A stretch of 43,224 nucleotides of DNA from Clostridiales bacterium (GCA_029007845.1 JAQXIP010000045.1:1-43224); one strand, 5' to 3'. Shown: positions 26,155-34,470, counted from the first letter of the stretch. The notes: generated from the letters alone by a model not told the origin. A program made the numbers and translations.

Positions 26155-26180
26155 AGGTCTCAGGGTATTTTGACCCTATG
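26155..26180. repeat. Decayed GGGGTCAAAA-type hairpin, copy 3
   Basis: On the minus strand AGGGTCAAAATACCCT forms a short stem and is a decayed relative of the hairpins at 3005-3030 and 24512-24537, including flanking ATCAT and GGCAT. The Sua5 stop codon TAG is formed by its first bases. Confidence 0.5.
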
Positions 26181-27225
26181 ATACCGTAATTACCTGATAT
26201 CCTGCTGCCTTCAAAAGCCGGTTCATAACAGCCTGTCCCCATATTCCATCGGAAAAGCTCTCACTAAATATCAGATCAACCTGATCCTTGTCGAATTCTC
26301 TCAGGCTCCCATATAAGCCCCGGGCAATCGTTTCTTCCTCATCCCGGGAGCCGATCACCCGGATCACGTCTGCATCATAAGAGTCCTTTGTCTTAGTTGT
26401 CGCAATGACACCTACTTTTTTCCCTTTTTCCTGCGCCTTCTTAGTCTCCTGGTTAATCCTTTGGATTACCGCCTGTGGTTCTCCTTCCAGAATGATAAGC
26501 TCCGCTTTTGGTGCATAGTGCTTATACTTCATTCCAGGAGCTTTCGGACGGAGTCCGGGATCCGGATGTCTGGTCAATACCGCCGGGTCAACCGCAACCT
26601 CGCCAACTACTTCTTCCAGCATTTGCTTTGTAATATATCCCGGTCTTAGAATCACAGGAATCTCTCCCGTCAGATCCACGATGGTAGATTCAATTCCAAT
26701 TTCCACAGCTCCTCCATCCAGAATCATCTCAATTTTCCCATTCAGATCTTCCATTACATGCTCTGCACAGGTTGGACTTGGTCTTCCGGAAGTGTTGGCG
26801 CTTGGTGCTGCAATGTACACTCCGGATGTGCGGATGAGCTGAAGTGCTACCGGATGATTCGGCATACGGACTGCAACTGTTTTCAGACCGCCTGTCGTTC
26901 CATCCGGGACAGATGCCTTCTTTGGCAAAATCATCGTAAGCGGTCCCGGCCAGAACCGCCGGGCAAGCCTTAGTGCAGTCTGAGGCACTTCCGATGCAAG
27001 TTCGTACAGACTTTCCATCTCCGCTACATGCACGATTAACGGATTATCCGATGGCCTTCCCTTTGCCGCATAGATCTTCTTAGCAGCCAGAGAATCCAGC
27101 GCATTCCCGCCAAGTCCATATACGGTTTCGGTTGGAAATGCCACCAGACCTCCTGCTCTTAGTATTTCTCCTGCTTCTGAAAAAAACTGTGGATTTTCCT
27201 CGATCTTTACCAGTTTTGTGTTCAA
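26176..27225 (-). CDS. L-threonylcarbamoyladenylate synthase (Sua5/YwlC type)
   Basis: The enzyme makes threonylcarbamoyl-AMP for the t6A modification of tRNA. The 349-residue product has the YrdC domain at about residues 15-200 (GGLVAFPTETVYGLGGNALD and AKGRPSDNPLIVH), followed by the Sua5 C-terminal domain after the PGMKYKHYAP segment. This two-domain length matches Bacillus YwlC. The start is probably the TTG at 27225, which overlaps the stop of the amidase as TTGA and has GGTGGAG upstream; the frame extends further up but without family likeness. The stop lies in a decayed repeat. Confidence 0.94.
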   Translation of the reverse strand: MNTKLVKIEENPQFFSEAGEILRAGGLVAFPTETVYGLGGNALDSLAAKKIYAAKGRPSDNPLIVHVAEMESLYELASEVPQTALRLARRFWPGPLTMILPKKASVPDGTTGGLKTVAVRMPNHPVALQLIRTSGVYIAAPSANTSGRPSPTCAEHVMEDLNGKIEMILDGGAVEIGIESTIVDLTGEIPVILRPGYITKQMLEEVVGEVAVDPAVLTRHPDPGLRPKAPGMKYKHYAPKAELIILEGEPQAVIQRINQETKKAQEKGKKVGVIATTKTKDSYDADVIRVIGSRDEEETIARGLYGSLREFDKDQVDLIFSESFSDGIWGQAVMNRLLKAAGYQVITVS

Positions 27226-27920
27226 CTTTCTCCACCACCTAGGTACTTTATAATTCCAACTGCAATTGCCTTGGCAACCTGATCCTGATACTCTCTTGAA
27301 CTCAGCTTCTGTGCCTCTTCGGAATTGGAAAGGAATCCGCACTCCACAATTACAGTCGTATATGCTGATTTTTTTAATAGATAATAGCTTTGATTTGCTT
27401 TTGCCTTCCGGTGATTGGAACTGTCCAAAGAAGAAATCAGTTCTGCCTGCAATTGTTCTGCCAGTTCTTTTCCCTTTTGGGAACCATCATAATAAAAAAC
27501 CTGGGCTCCCTTTGACGAAGCCTGCTCAAAACTGTTCTGATGAATACTCACCACAAGATCCGGTGCAGTCTCTTCAATCACCTGAATTCTGGCACGGAGA
27601 TCCTCCTGTTTTCGATTGGAAGCAGAAGTGTCCCCAAGCATTGTATCGGTTGTTCTTGTCATAACAACATGAATGCGGTTCTCCTCCAGATATCCTTTTA
27701 CCAGATTTGCGATAGCCAGATTCACATCTTTTTCCATGACCTGCCCCACGCCGACTTTTCCGGGATCCATACCTCCATGTCCCCCATCAACTACAACCGT
27801 ATATCCGGAATCTCCGGATTTCATGTGGGAAGAAGAAGTTTCCAACACTATTTTCAAAGAAAAGAGTGCGCCAGCCACACAGATCAGGATACAGCAAATG
27901 CAAATATATTTCCGGTTCAT
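27222..27920 (-). CDS. N-acetylmuramoyl-L-alanine amidase, CwlD-like
   Basis: This 232-residue exported amidase has an N-terminal membrane anchor at residues 5-25, followed by the Amidase_3 domain. The zinc and catalytic residues are seen in VVDGGHGGMDPGKVG at about residues 43-57, SIHQNSFEQ at about residues 125-133, and VECGFLSNSEEAQKL near residue 192. The length and architecture match CwlD, which removes peptide side chains for muramic lactam formation in the spore cortex. Its stop overlaps the Sua5 start. The GH18 protein upstream fits a spore-wall role. Confidence 0.9.
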   Translation of the reverse strand: MNRKYICICCILICVAGALFSLKIVLETSSSHMKSGDSGYTVVVDGGHGGMDPGKVGVGQVMEKDVNLAIANLVKGYLEENRIHVVMTRTTDTMLGDTSASNRKQEDLRARIQVIEETAPDLVVSIHQNSFEQASSKGAQVFYYDGSQKGKELAEQLQAELISSLDSSNHRKAKANQSYYLLKKSAYTTVIVECGFLSNSEEAQKLSSREYQDQVAKAIAVGIIKYLGGGES

Positions 27921-27982
27921 AAACTCCCCCAGAAGATCTCCTGTTGTCAGTCTATGTCAGACACCGGTTATTTCATTCCTAT

Positions 27983-29683
27983 TTAATTAACCGCCTTCAA
28001 AATAACATCCCAGACGCTTTCTTTCTCAAGCCCCAGTTTCCAGCAGGAGATTCCCCCCAGCTTTGACTTAGAGATCACATCCAGTTTCTTTTTAATGGAT
28101 TTTTCTTCTTCCAGCCAGATGCGGTTTAACCCGTTATCCGTCTTATATTCTCCATAATACTGCCCGGTTGCATCATCCCATTTCGGACTCACTCCATTGG
28201 CAGAAAGATAGGCTTCTCCCTGACTCATGCTGCATGCACTCGAAGACAGGGAACCGTCCTTTTTCTCAGTCCATAACCTTGTGTAGAATGGAATTCCCAT
28301 AATAATCTGATCGGCAGGCACCTGAGCCAGTGTATTCTTCACCGCATCTTCCACAAAAGACAAAGAAGAGACCGAACCCGCTTCTTTTGAGCCGGCATAA
28401 TGCTCATCGTATCCCATAATCACCACATAATCTGCAACGGCTGCCTGCTCTTCCCGGTCATAATACTCGGAATATGCGGTAGGAACATAGCTGTCCACTG
28501 AAAGTACAATTCCATTATTCCGGCATTTTACAGAAAGTTCCCGGATAAACTGGATATAATCTTCTCCTGCCTCTGCCGGAATCGTCTCAAAGTCAATATT
28601 CAGTCCATCCAGATCATACTGGATTGCCTGAGCCACCAGATTATTCTCTAATTTTTCCCTGGATGACGTAGTACCCAGTACCTTTTCAATCTCTACATCC
28701 TTGTTAAAGTCTGAACACAGTGCCCATACTTCCACTCCCTGGTCATGCGCCCTCTTTACATATGTCTCGCTGGCAAGGGATGAGATGCTTCCTTTCTCCG
28801 ACGTAACTTCATACCAGGTAGGAGAAACAGTCGTCACTCCTTTCGTCTTGGACAAAAGATTCAAAAGACCTTCATTCGCTGCCATATTGGTCACCTGATG
28901 CCATACCATACAGATTGTATAGTCCTTTGTGATATGTGAATAAGCTTCTTCCTTGAAATCGCTCTCCAGCTTCTCATAGGCTCCCTCATTTAACTTCCGG
29001 GTTTTCATATAACCTACCACACCATCTTTGGTGAGCACTTTGGAAAATCCTTTTTCAACCGTTTCATTTCCGGTAATGATCATCACCTTGTCATCTGGCT
29101 TTAACTCTTTCAGTATCGGAGCTTTCACCGTATCCTTCGTCCGGACAGCTGCTTTTTTCTTCACTGTAGCATACAGAAAGCTCTCCCCCCACTGGTATTC
29201 AATTACCAGACGGTTCGGATTCTCATAATAAGCATATTCCACATTCGAGAACTGCTTTACATAGTCCATAGCCACATATACTTTTTCACCCTGTACTTTT
29301 ACAATCTGGTATCCGGTTTCCACTTTGCTTTTATTCTCATAATATGCCTTATCCCCAACCTGCGCTTTCATCACTGTGGTAGGCGTCGAATAGATTAACA
29401 AATTTTCATTTTTATCAAAGTAAAAGCGCTTGTTGAAATATTCCTTGACAGTATCCAGATCCACATAGGGCTCTCCGTCCAGATAGATTCCCCTCTGTTC
29501 GGCAACCTGGTTCTGCATAATAAGCAGCAGTTCCGAATCGGACACATCATAGTACTGGTCTAATGGTTCAACCGTATTATTCGGATAAAATTTAATGAGC
29601 ATCACAGCAATCACACCAATTAAGATGACCAGAGCAAATGCCGCAGCAAACAACTGCCATTTTTTCTTAGAAGTACCTTTCAT
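27983..29683 (-). CDS. Anchored glycoside hydrolase family 18 protein with SH3-type domain
   Basis: This 566-residue protein has a membrane anchor at about residues 10-32, a stalk with a copper-amine-oxidase-N-like region, and a bacterial SH3-like domain near residues 165-240 (AAVRTKDTVKAPILKEL). A GH18 catalytic domain follows at about residues 250-560, with the acid in DLDGLNIDFE and the downstream VIMGYDEHYAGSKEAG. This Asn-containing motif resembles spore-germination and cortex enzymes of the YaaH/SleL type, not classical chitinases. It is the first gene of an apparent operon with the amidase, sua5, phosphatase and rpiB. Confidence 0.9.
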   Translation of the reverse strand: MKGTSKKKWQLFAAAFALVILIGVIAVMLIKFYPNNTVEPLDQYYDVSDSELLLIMQNQVAEQRGIYLDGEPYVDLDTVKEYFNKRFYFDKNENLLIYSTPTTVMKAQVGDKAYYENKSKVETGYQIVKVQGEKVYVAMDYVKQFSNVEYAYYENPNRLVIEYQWGESFLYATVKKKAAVRTKDTVKAPILKELKPDDKVMIITGNETVEKGFSKVLTKDGVVGYMKTRKLNEGAYEKLESDFKEEAYSHITKDYTICMVWHQVTNMAANEGLLNLLSKTKGVTTVSPTWYEVTSEKGSISSLASETYVKRAHDQGVEVWALCSDFNKDVEIEKVLGTTSSREKLENNLVAQAIQYDLDGLNIDFETIPAEAGEDYIQFIRELSVKCRNNGIVLSVDSYVPTAYSEYYDREEQAAVADYVVIMGYDEHYAGSKEAGSVSSLSFVEDAVKNTLAQVPADQIIMGIPFYTRLWTEKKDGSLSSSACSMSQGEAYLSANGVSPKWDDATGQYYGEYKTDNGLNRIWLEEEKSIKKKLDVISKSKLGGISCWKLGLEKESVWDVILKAVN

Positions 29684-29722
29684 GTTCTCATCCTTCCATC
29701 AGTAAAACCCTTCTTTAGGTTG

Positions 29723-29752
29723 ATTATAACACGTTTTCCCAGATCGTGACAA
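29723..29752 (-). promoter_or_regulatory. SigA promoter of the GH18-cwlD-sua5-phosphatase-rpiB operon
   Basis: On the minus strand TTGTCA (29747-29752) is followed after 18 bp by TATAAT (29723-29728), and TG lies one base before the -10. It is 40 nt upstream of the GH18 ATG. Confidence 0.7.
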
Positions 29753-29780
29753 GCAGGGGCTGCGGAAAAATCCATGTGGG

Positions 29781-29841
29781 GTAACAGTTCAGCCGTGACG
29801 AACCCACAGCCGCCGGAAGCTCGTCACGGCTGAACTGTTAC
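29781..29841. mobile_element. MITE-like element C (61 bp) with perfect 8-bp target duplication
   Basis: A perfect 21-bp inverted repeat (29781-29801 and 29821-29841) with the same sequence as the ends of element A encloses 19 nt. It is flanked on both sides by CATGTGGG (29773-29780 and 29842-29849), an exact 8-bp direct repeat touching the element. The loop matches the left arm of element A (ACAGCCGCCG), so C is a deletion derivative that keeps only termini plus part of the left arm. It has no coding capacity. Confidence 0.92.
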
Positions 29842-29860
29842 CATGTGGGAGGTTTTAACC

Positions 29861-29893
29861 CTTAAAACAATAGATAGCCCGAGGGCTATCTAT
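29861..29893 (-). terminator. Possible terminator of the small gene at 29933
   Basis: ATAGATAGCCC (29870-29880) pairs with GGGCTATCTAT (29883-29893). On the minus strand a T-rich tract TTGTTTTAAG follows. It lies 40 nt after the stop of the 69-residue gene. Confidence 0.55.
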
Positions 29894-29932
29894 CTATGAG
29901 GGTATTCATCTGTTTTTTTGCGAAACGATACT

Positions 29933-30142
29933 TTATTCTTCCAGGTCAATATGACGGAACGCAATCCGGACAATTTTACCGTCCTGATCTGCTACATATT
30001 CTTTCATGTATGTTCCATCTTCTTTTAGAACCCGGTTTAGATGTTTTGTATATTTTCTGCACTTCACCCCCTCCACTTCGGTTTCAATGCCCTGGCTCCA
30101 TGCCTGCGACATTTCTTGTTTTACCCAATCACTATTCTTCAT
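29933..30142 (-). CDS. Small hypothetical protein (69 residues)
   Basis: No family was recognised. The product is 69 residues, soluble, charged, with many Glu and Lys residues and a predicted helical N-terminus (NSDWVKQEMSQAWSQGIE) followed by strands. There is no signal peptide or membrane segment. An AAGGAG site lies 11 nt before the ATG, and a hairpin with a T-rich tail follows the stop, which supports a real gene. It stands alone between the kinase cluster and the GH18 operon. An overlapping plus-strand frame has no ribosome binding site. Confidence 0.65.
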   Translation of the reverse strand: MKNSDWVKQEMSQAWSQGIETEVEGVKCRKYTKHLNRVLKEDGTYMKEYVADQDGKIVRIAFRHIDLEE

Positions 30143-30249
30143 ATGTTTCTCTTCTCCTTAAGACCTGAAGGTGCATGACAGACAAACGGCAGAAGGTTTT
30201 GTTGTGAGACAAATTTATATCCAGTGTTTGCCTGATTCCCCTAATTTCC

Positions 30250-31143
30250 CTAATTGTCAAAATAGATTACTTCATCTTCGGCTGTTTCTCCCGTCAGCAA
30301 GTTTTCTTCTTCTGTTATCTGGCTGGAAGAAAGCGTGTCATCATTTACCCTGTCTTCTAATGCATCAATTACCTTCCGGTACTGCTGGCTTAAATGGTTC
30401 TGGGCAATCTGAATAATATTAGGATCTTCCTTCATTAACTGCAGAATCTCCTCAGACAATGGATAATTGACAACTGCCTCATTCTGTGCTTCATCCACAT
30501 AGCGAACTGCATAGATCGTACAATTCTTTTTCTGGTAAGCATCCACCGCCGCACAGGACATGCGGAGCTGTTCTTCCTCGCTTAACCTCATGAAAAGATC
30601 CTTTCCGCCTGTATTCTCTTCCTTTTGATAAGCAACATCCAGAATTTTCTTTTTCGACAGGATAATAAAATCCAGCCCATTCTCATAACGGATTCTTACA
30701 TCCACATATTGGTTTTTTTCAATATAATCCGATACGATATAAGAAAAAGGAATTACCCGGAAATCATCCGACCACTCTTCTCCTTCATATAAAACACTCT
30801 CGGTAAGAATGGTTCCCTTTTTTAATGCAATCCGCAGCCGTTTCCCACACAGATCGCCGATAGAAACGGACATTTTCTCCTGCCCGGTCTCACCTTGAGG
30901 TTCACCGTCTGCATGATTCTTCGCATAAATGACCCGGATTTCTTCCAGACAATTCTCTTCCACAAGTTCCCCGGAACTCATATCCTTCTTTAACTGGTAA
31001 CCAACAACCTGCGAATCCTCCTTTCTCTGCAATTCCTGGTTTTTCCAAAAAAGTACTGCAATAAAAATGACCGCTGGCACTGCAATGATTACGGCACCCG
31101 CAAGAGCTGCCTGTATCAAATATTTTTTGCGGTAACGTAGCAC
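30250..31143 (-). CDS. CpaB-like SAF domain membrane protein
   Basis: This 297-residue protein has one N-terminal membrane helix (residues about 12-33). A SAF-like region follows with VVGYQLKKDMSSGELVEENC and GDLCGKRLRIALKKGTILTE, the pattern of CpaB/RcpC proteins of Flp pilus systems. The C-terminal part is acidic and without a known domain. It begins with a GTG, seven nt after the stop of the ParA-like gene. The CpaF motor, prepilin and secretin normally found with CpaB are not in this window. The family call is made by eye and is moderate. Confidence 0.7.
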   Translation of the reverse strand: MLRYRKKYLIQAALAGAVIIAVPAVIFIAVLFWKNQELQRKEDSQVVGYQLKKDMSSGELVEENCLEEIRVIYAKNHADGEPQGETGQEKMSVSIGDLCGKRLRIALKKGTILTESVLYEGEEWSDDFRVIPFSYIVSDYIEKNQYVDVRIRYENGLDFIILSKKKILDVAYQKEENTGGKDLFMRLSEEEQLRMSCAAVDAYQKKNCTIYAVRYVDEAQNEAVVNYPLSEEILQLMKEDPNIIQIAQNHLSQQYRKVIDALEDRVNDDTLSSSQITEEENLLTGETAEDEVIYFDN

Positions 31144-31149
31144 CTTCTA

Positions 31150-31737
31150 TCATCCCCCTTTCAAATGTTTCTGGATAAATTCCACCATTTCTCTCTCCGG
31201 TTCAAATGGATCGGAAAAATATGGAAGTGTTTCTGCCCGGATACCAAACTGTTTGTGCAGCACTCTCCTCTCTTCTGCCACAAGGGATGGAAACAAAAAA
31301 AGCCACTGTTTAAAATCCGGAATATCCTGATATTTTTCAATAAACTCTTCCAGTCTCCAAATGTTCCATTCCATTCCTGAAGCGAGTACAATCTTTTTGT
31401 CACAGTAAAGCCACTCGTCTTCCAGGTCTTCACAGATTCTGCCAAAATCCATAATACATGGAGACCGATCCCTTCCACGCACTTTGCCATACTCCCCTTT
31501 CCGGACCGACCGGCAGAACCGGATATTGTGATACAAAAACGCCCGGTTCTTACTTATTCCATCAATTGCATCCTGTATTCTTTTATAATCCCCGCTGTTA
31601 TTCATCTCCAGTAATTCTGGTTTCTGATGCAGTGCCTTAGAGAAACAGACTCCCATCTGCACACACATCCGGGTCGCCCCCTGATTACTTTCTGTCCCTG
31701 CCACACCAATACTTTGGAACTGGTCCATCCCTGGCAT
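31150..31737 (-). CDS. ParA/CpaE-like protein with degenerate P-loop
   Basis: This protein of about 195 residues starts MPGMDQFQSIGVAGTESNQG, which resembles the first strand and P-loop of CpaE/MinD-type ATPases. The Lys that binds phosphate is missing (GTESNQGATRMCVQMG). The remainder has alternating strands and helices but no clear Walker B. The ATG at 31737 has GGAG seven nt upstream inside the kinase gene; a longer frame to 31791 only mirrors kinase coding. It overlaps the kinase end by 53 bp and is followed by the CpaB-like gene, so the three are one unit. ATPase activity is doubtful. Confidence 0.65.
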   Translation of the reverse strand: MPGMDQFQSIGVAGTESNQGATRMCVQMGVCFSKALHQKPELLEMNNSGDYKRIQDAIDGISKNRAFLYHNIRFCRSVRKGEYGKVRGRDRSPCIMDFGRICEDLEDEWLYCDKKIVLASGMEWNIWRLEEFIEKYQDIPDFKQWLFLFPSLVAEERRVLHKQFGIRAETLPYFSDPFEPEREMVEFIQKHLKGG

Positions 31738-33061
31738 GGACATACTCCAGCAGTTCTTCCATCCATGCGTTCTCATTCTTACCTCCCTCACATATTTCTT
31801 CGATGCCCGGACAATAAGGAATCCGGATGCCCTGGTTTATCCCCAGTTCCCGTTCTGCCCTTCTCACTGCGTCCTCTCCTGAAAAAGCATACAGAATAAC
31901 CGGCATCTCTCTTACTGCGTTCTCCTTACGTAACACGCGCCTTAAGTTTTCCCTTTCCCACGGATTCGTTCCTGCAACAAGGCATCTTACCGTACTTTCC
32001 TCATACTCTCTTTCTTCCATGTTCCAATAGCAGCCACAGTCGAGTATATAAGAAACATTCCGTCTCTCTTTCCCATATAAGTAATAAGGCAGAAGCCGGA
32101 CATGCTTATATTCATAGCTGCCATCACTTTTCATACAGCCTTGTGATGCAATAAACTTTTCTGCATGTTTGTTCTGGGAACAATCTACATAATACGTTTT
32201 CGTGCCTCTCTCATTCTGCCAGGCGCAAAGCCATAAGGCCGCATGAGTTGTCCCCATCCGTTCATTGCAGGATGCCAGGGCAATGGCAGCCGTAACTGTG
32301 TCCCCTTGTTCTTTTCTTTTTCCTCCCTTTTTCATCATTTTACATAGCTGGTTTTCTACCTCTTTTATGTTCCGGTATCGTTTCATTGGATGAAACTGCA
32401 TACAGCGGTCAGCAATCTTTAAAAGTATTTTTTCCTCTGCCAGAAAATCCTTTTTCCATCTGTCTGTTTCTTTTTTCTGTTCTTCTAAAAGAAATTTTAA
32501 TAAGACGCCTGCTCCATATATATCACTTCTTTCATCCACCGGGAGCAGACCGTATTGCTCCGGTGCCGCATAACCAACCGTTCCATAAGAAACAGATTGC
32601 TCTTCCCCTTGGCAGTGTGCATTGCCAAAATCAATCAATGTCACTTTTCCATCTTTATAAATCACATTTTCCGGTTTTAGATCCAGAAAAAACACCGGCG
32701 GCTTCTGCTGATGCAGATAGGATAATATCCCACAGATCTGCACCATAATATCCGTGATTTCGTACAGTTCTATCTTGTTATTTTTGCAATAATTCTTCAG
32801 GGTATCCCCAGGAATATATTCTTCAATCAGATAACCATATTGTTCATCTTCCTCAAAATCGAATAGATGGGGAATTCCAGAATGATTCAGAAGCCTTAGT
32901 AAACGGGCTTCCTTTACCGTCTGCGAATAAGAATCCTGCTCTTTTGACACGCGCTTGATTGCGCAGCAGCTATGCAGACTTAGATGAGTAGCAAGGTAGA
33001 CCTGACCATTTCCACCATGCCCCAGGTATTTCACAAGCAGATACTTCTGCAGCCAGATTAT
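31685..33061 (-). CDS. Ser/Thr protein kinase with C-terminal ParA-like domain
   Basis: The N-terminal about 260 residues are a Hanks-type kinase: Gly loop LGHGGNGQVYLA, the ATP Lys in CAIKRVSKE, the catalytic loop FFLDLKPENV (the HRD motif is FLD, Asp retained), DFG in LIDFGNAH, and APEQY. The C-terminal part from about residue 280 resembles a MinD/ParA fold with a P-loop lacking Lys (CNERMGTTHAAL). No ATG, GTG or TTG lies at the right place: the frame runs to a TTG at 33148, but that lies upstream of the promoter's start site. AAAGGAGG is followed by ATA at 33061, ATC and CTG, so a rare start is likely. The given start is therefore uncertain. Confidence 0.85.
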   Translation of the reverse strand: MIWLQKYLLVKYLGHGGNGQVYLATHLSLHSCCAIKRVSKEQDSYSQTVKEARLLRLLNHSGIPHLFDFEEDEQYGYLIEEYIPGDTLKNYCKNNKIELYEITDIMVQICGILSYLHQQKPPVFFLDLKPENVIYKDGKVTLIDFGNAHCQGEEQSVSYGTVGYAAPEQYGLLPVDERSDIYGAGVLLKFLLEEQKKETDRWKKDFLAEEKILLKIADRCMQFHPMKRYRNIKEVENQLCKMMKKGGKRKEQGDTVTAAIALASCNERMGTTHAALWLCAWQNERGTKTYYVDCSQNKHAEKFIASQGCMKSDGSYEYKHVRLLPYYLYGKERRNVSYILDCGCYWNMEEREYEESTVRCLVAGTNPWERENLRRVLRKENAVREMPVILYAFSGEDAVRRAERELGINQGIRIPYCPGIEEICEGGKNENAWMEELLEYVHARDGPVPKYWCGRDRK

Positions 33062-33115
33062 GCTTCTGTTCCTCCTTTCCGTGACAACAAATGCATATTG
33101 TTCATTTATAAATCT

Positions 33116-33143
33116 ATTATAGCACTTTCTTCCAGGAAAACAA
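33116..33143 (-). promoter_or_regulatory. Promoter of the kinase cluster
   Basis: On the minus strand TTGTTT (33138-33143) and TATAAT (33116-33121) are 16 bp apart, with TG one base before the -10. The expected start near 33109 is inside the open frame, which argues against the upstream TTG start of the kinase. Confidence 0.7.
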
Positions 33144-33239
33144 TTCACTCAAATCACTAAAAATACTGTTTTCGTATTTGGACTTTTTTGTCGCATTTTT
33201 CTAATGATATTTCATTTATTAGGCAAAATATACAATACA

Positions 33240-33268
33240 TTGACGAACCGTAATTTTTCGAATATAAT
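33240..33268 (+). promoter_or_regulatory. SigA promoter of mecA
   Basis: TTGACG (33240-33245) and TATAAT (33263-33268) are separated by 17 bp, 43 nt upstream of the mecA ATG. Confidence 0.8.
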
Positions 33269-33311
33269 CACAATTAGATGGGGGATTGGTTCCGTATAAG
33301 GAGATGAGCTG

Positions 33312-34037
33312 ATGAAGATTGAACGGATTAATCAAAATCAAATTCGCTGTACATTGTATCGAGAGGATCTGGAGGACCGGGAACTTGGATTAAAAGAACT
33401 TGCTTATGGCTCTGAAAAGGCAAAAGAGCTTTTCCGTGATATGCTCGAACAGGCTGCCGATGAAGTTGGCTTTGAAGCAGAAAACATTCCTTTAATGATT
33501 GAGGCAATACCAGCCTCAAAGGAATGCCTGATTCTTCTTGTGACAAAGGTTGCTGCTCTGGAAGATGACGACGAAGAATATGAGAATGCATATGATGATT
33601 ACATGGATGATCGGGATACCCATGACGATTTCATCCCCCTTTCCAGTGTAATCAAACAGCTGGAAGAGAGCAAGACAGACACGCATTCCATCAAACCGGA
33701 TGTTTCTCTTAATTGTATGATCCGGTGTTTTTCCTTCGCCTGTCTGGACGATGTGTTCGATCTGGCTGATGTGGCTGGAGGAACCTATAACGGGCGTAAC
33801 ACATTATTCAAGCAAAAAACAGGTGCATACATCCTCGTACTTTATCCAATGGAGCAGGACGCCGAAGCTTTAAACCAGCTGTGTAATATTGCGTCAGAGT
33901 ATGGGCAGATAAAACATATGGCTGCGTCACAGCCGGACGCAGATGAAGAAACCGATCGTTTTGTATCTTATCTGGAAGAGCATGAGGAAATCATCTGCAA
34001 GGATCAGGCATTACAGCGTCTGGCATTCCTGTCCTGA
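33312..34037 (+). CDS. mecA: Adaptor protein MecA
   Basis: MecA delivers substrates to the ClpC ATPase and promotes ClpC assembly. The 241-residue product has the typical N-terminal substrate-binding domain (MKIERINQNQIRCTLYREDL), an acidic linker (EDDDEEYENAYDDYMDDRD, about residues 85-103), and a C-terminal ClpC-binding domain beginning near residue 138 with CMIRCFSFACLDDVFDLA. AAGGAG lies upstream of the ATG. It is a single gene between its promoter and a bidirectional terminator. The inactive-looking YwlE homolog at 25674 belongs to the same protein quality-control pathway in Bacillus. Confidence 0.93.
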   Translation: MKIERINQNQIRCTLYREDLEDRELGLKELAYGSEKAKELFRDMLEQAADEVGFEAENIPLMIEAIPASKECLILLVTKVAALEDDDEEYENAYDDYMDDRDTHDDFIPLSSVIKQLEESKTDTHSIKPDVSLNCMIRCFSFACLDDVFDLADVAGGTYNGRNTLFKQKTGAYILVLYPMEQDAEALNQLCNIASEYGQIKHMAASQPDADEETDRFVSYLEEHEEIICKDQALQRLAFLS

Positions 34038-34055
34038 CCGGCTGCATCGAAGCAT

Positions 34056-34101
34056 AAAAAAAGCGTAACCTCTTCTTAAAAACAAAGGGTTACGCTTTTT
34101 A
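34056..34101. terminator. Bidirectional terminator between mecA and ferredoxin gene
   Basis: AAGCGTAACC (34061-34070) pairs with GGTTACGCTT (34088-34097). A T run follows on the plus strand (34096-34100) and an A run precedes (34056-34062), serving the minus strand. Confidence 0.85.
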
Positions 34102-34113
34102 TCTGAGCTTCAC

Positions 34114-34284
34114 TTATGCCTGTTCGATAGAACCAGTTGGGCATGTAGCTGCGCAAGTACCGCAATCTAAGCAAGTAGCTTCATCAATTTCAAAATGATC
34201 TGCTCCTTCAGAGATAGCACCTGCTGGGCATTCTCCTGCACAAGCACCACAGCTAATGCATCCGTCATTAATCTTATATGCCAT
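34114..34284 (-). CDS. 2[4Fe-4S] ferredoxin
   Basis: This is the small clostridial electron carrier, 56 residues. The two cluster motifs are CISCGACAGECP at residues 9-20 and CLDCGTCAATCP at residues 38-49, separated by the usual acidic loop. It begins MAYKINDG behind AAAGGAGG and ends with SIEQA. Such ferredoxins are the electron donors of the Rnf complex encoded at 1-2100. It is monocistronic, with a promoter at 34320-34348 and a terminator downstream. Confidence 0.96.
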   Translation of the reverse strand: MAYKINDGCISCGACAGECPAGAISEGADHFEIDEATCLDCGTCAATCPTGSIEQA

Positions 34285-34319
34285 GATAATTATCCTCCTT
34301 TTTCATTTTTGATAGCTTT

Positions 34320-34348
34320 ATTTTAATACAGAATAATAAAATATACAA
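34320..34348 (-). promoter_or_regulatory. SigA promoter of the ferredoxin gene
   Basis: On the minus strand TTGTAT (34343-34348) and TAAAAT (34320-34325) are separated by 17 bp, 35 nt upstream of the ATG. Confidence 0.65.
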
Positions 34349-34409
34349 GCCTTTTGTCCTCTGTTTCAAAATTGTTTTAAAGAAGATACAATCCGCCCGG
34401 GATGCCCCC

Positions 34410-34438
34410 TTGACGGTCCATATTCCTTGTCCTATAAT
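34410..34438 (+). promoter_or_regulatory. SigA promoter of the DUF1858 gene
   Basis: TTGACG (34410-34415) and TATAAT (34433-34438) are separated by 17 bp, 32 nt upstream of the ATG. Confidence 0.78.
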
Positions 34439-34470
34439 GATGCTTGATAGAATAAAGGAGGATTATTTTT

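Noticed and set aside
29896-30168. Plus-strand 90-residue frame opposite the small gene
   Set aside because: It lacks a ribosome binding site and has a low-complexity, Pro/Ser/Leu-rich shadow-like composition; the minus-strand frame has AAGGAG and a terminator.
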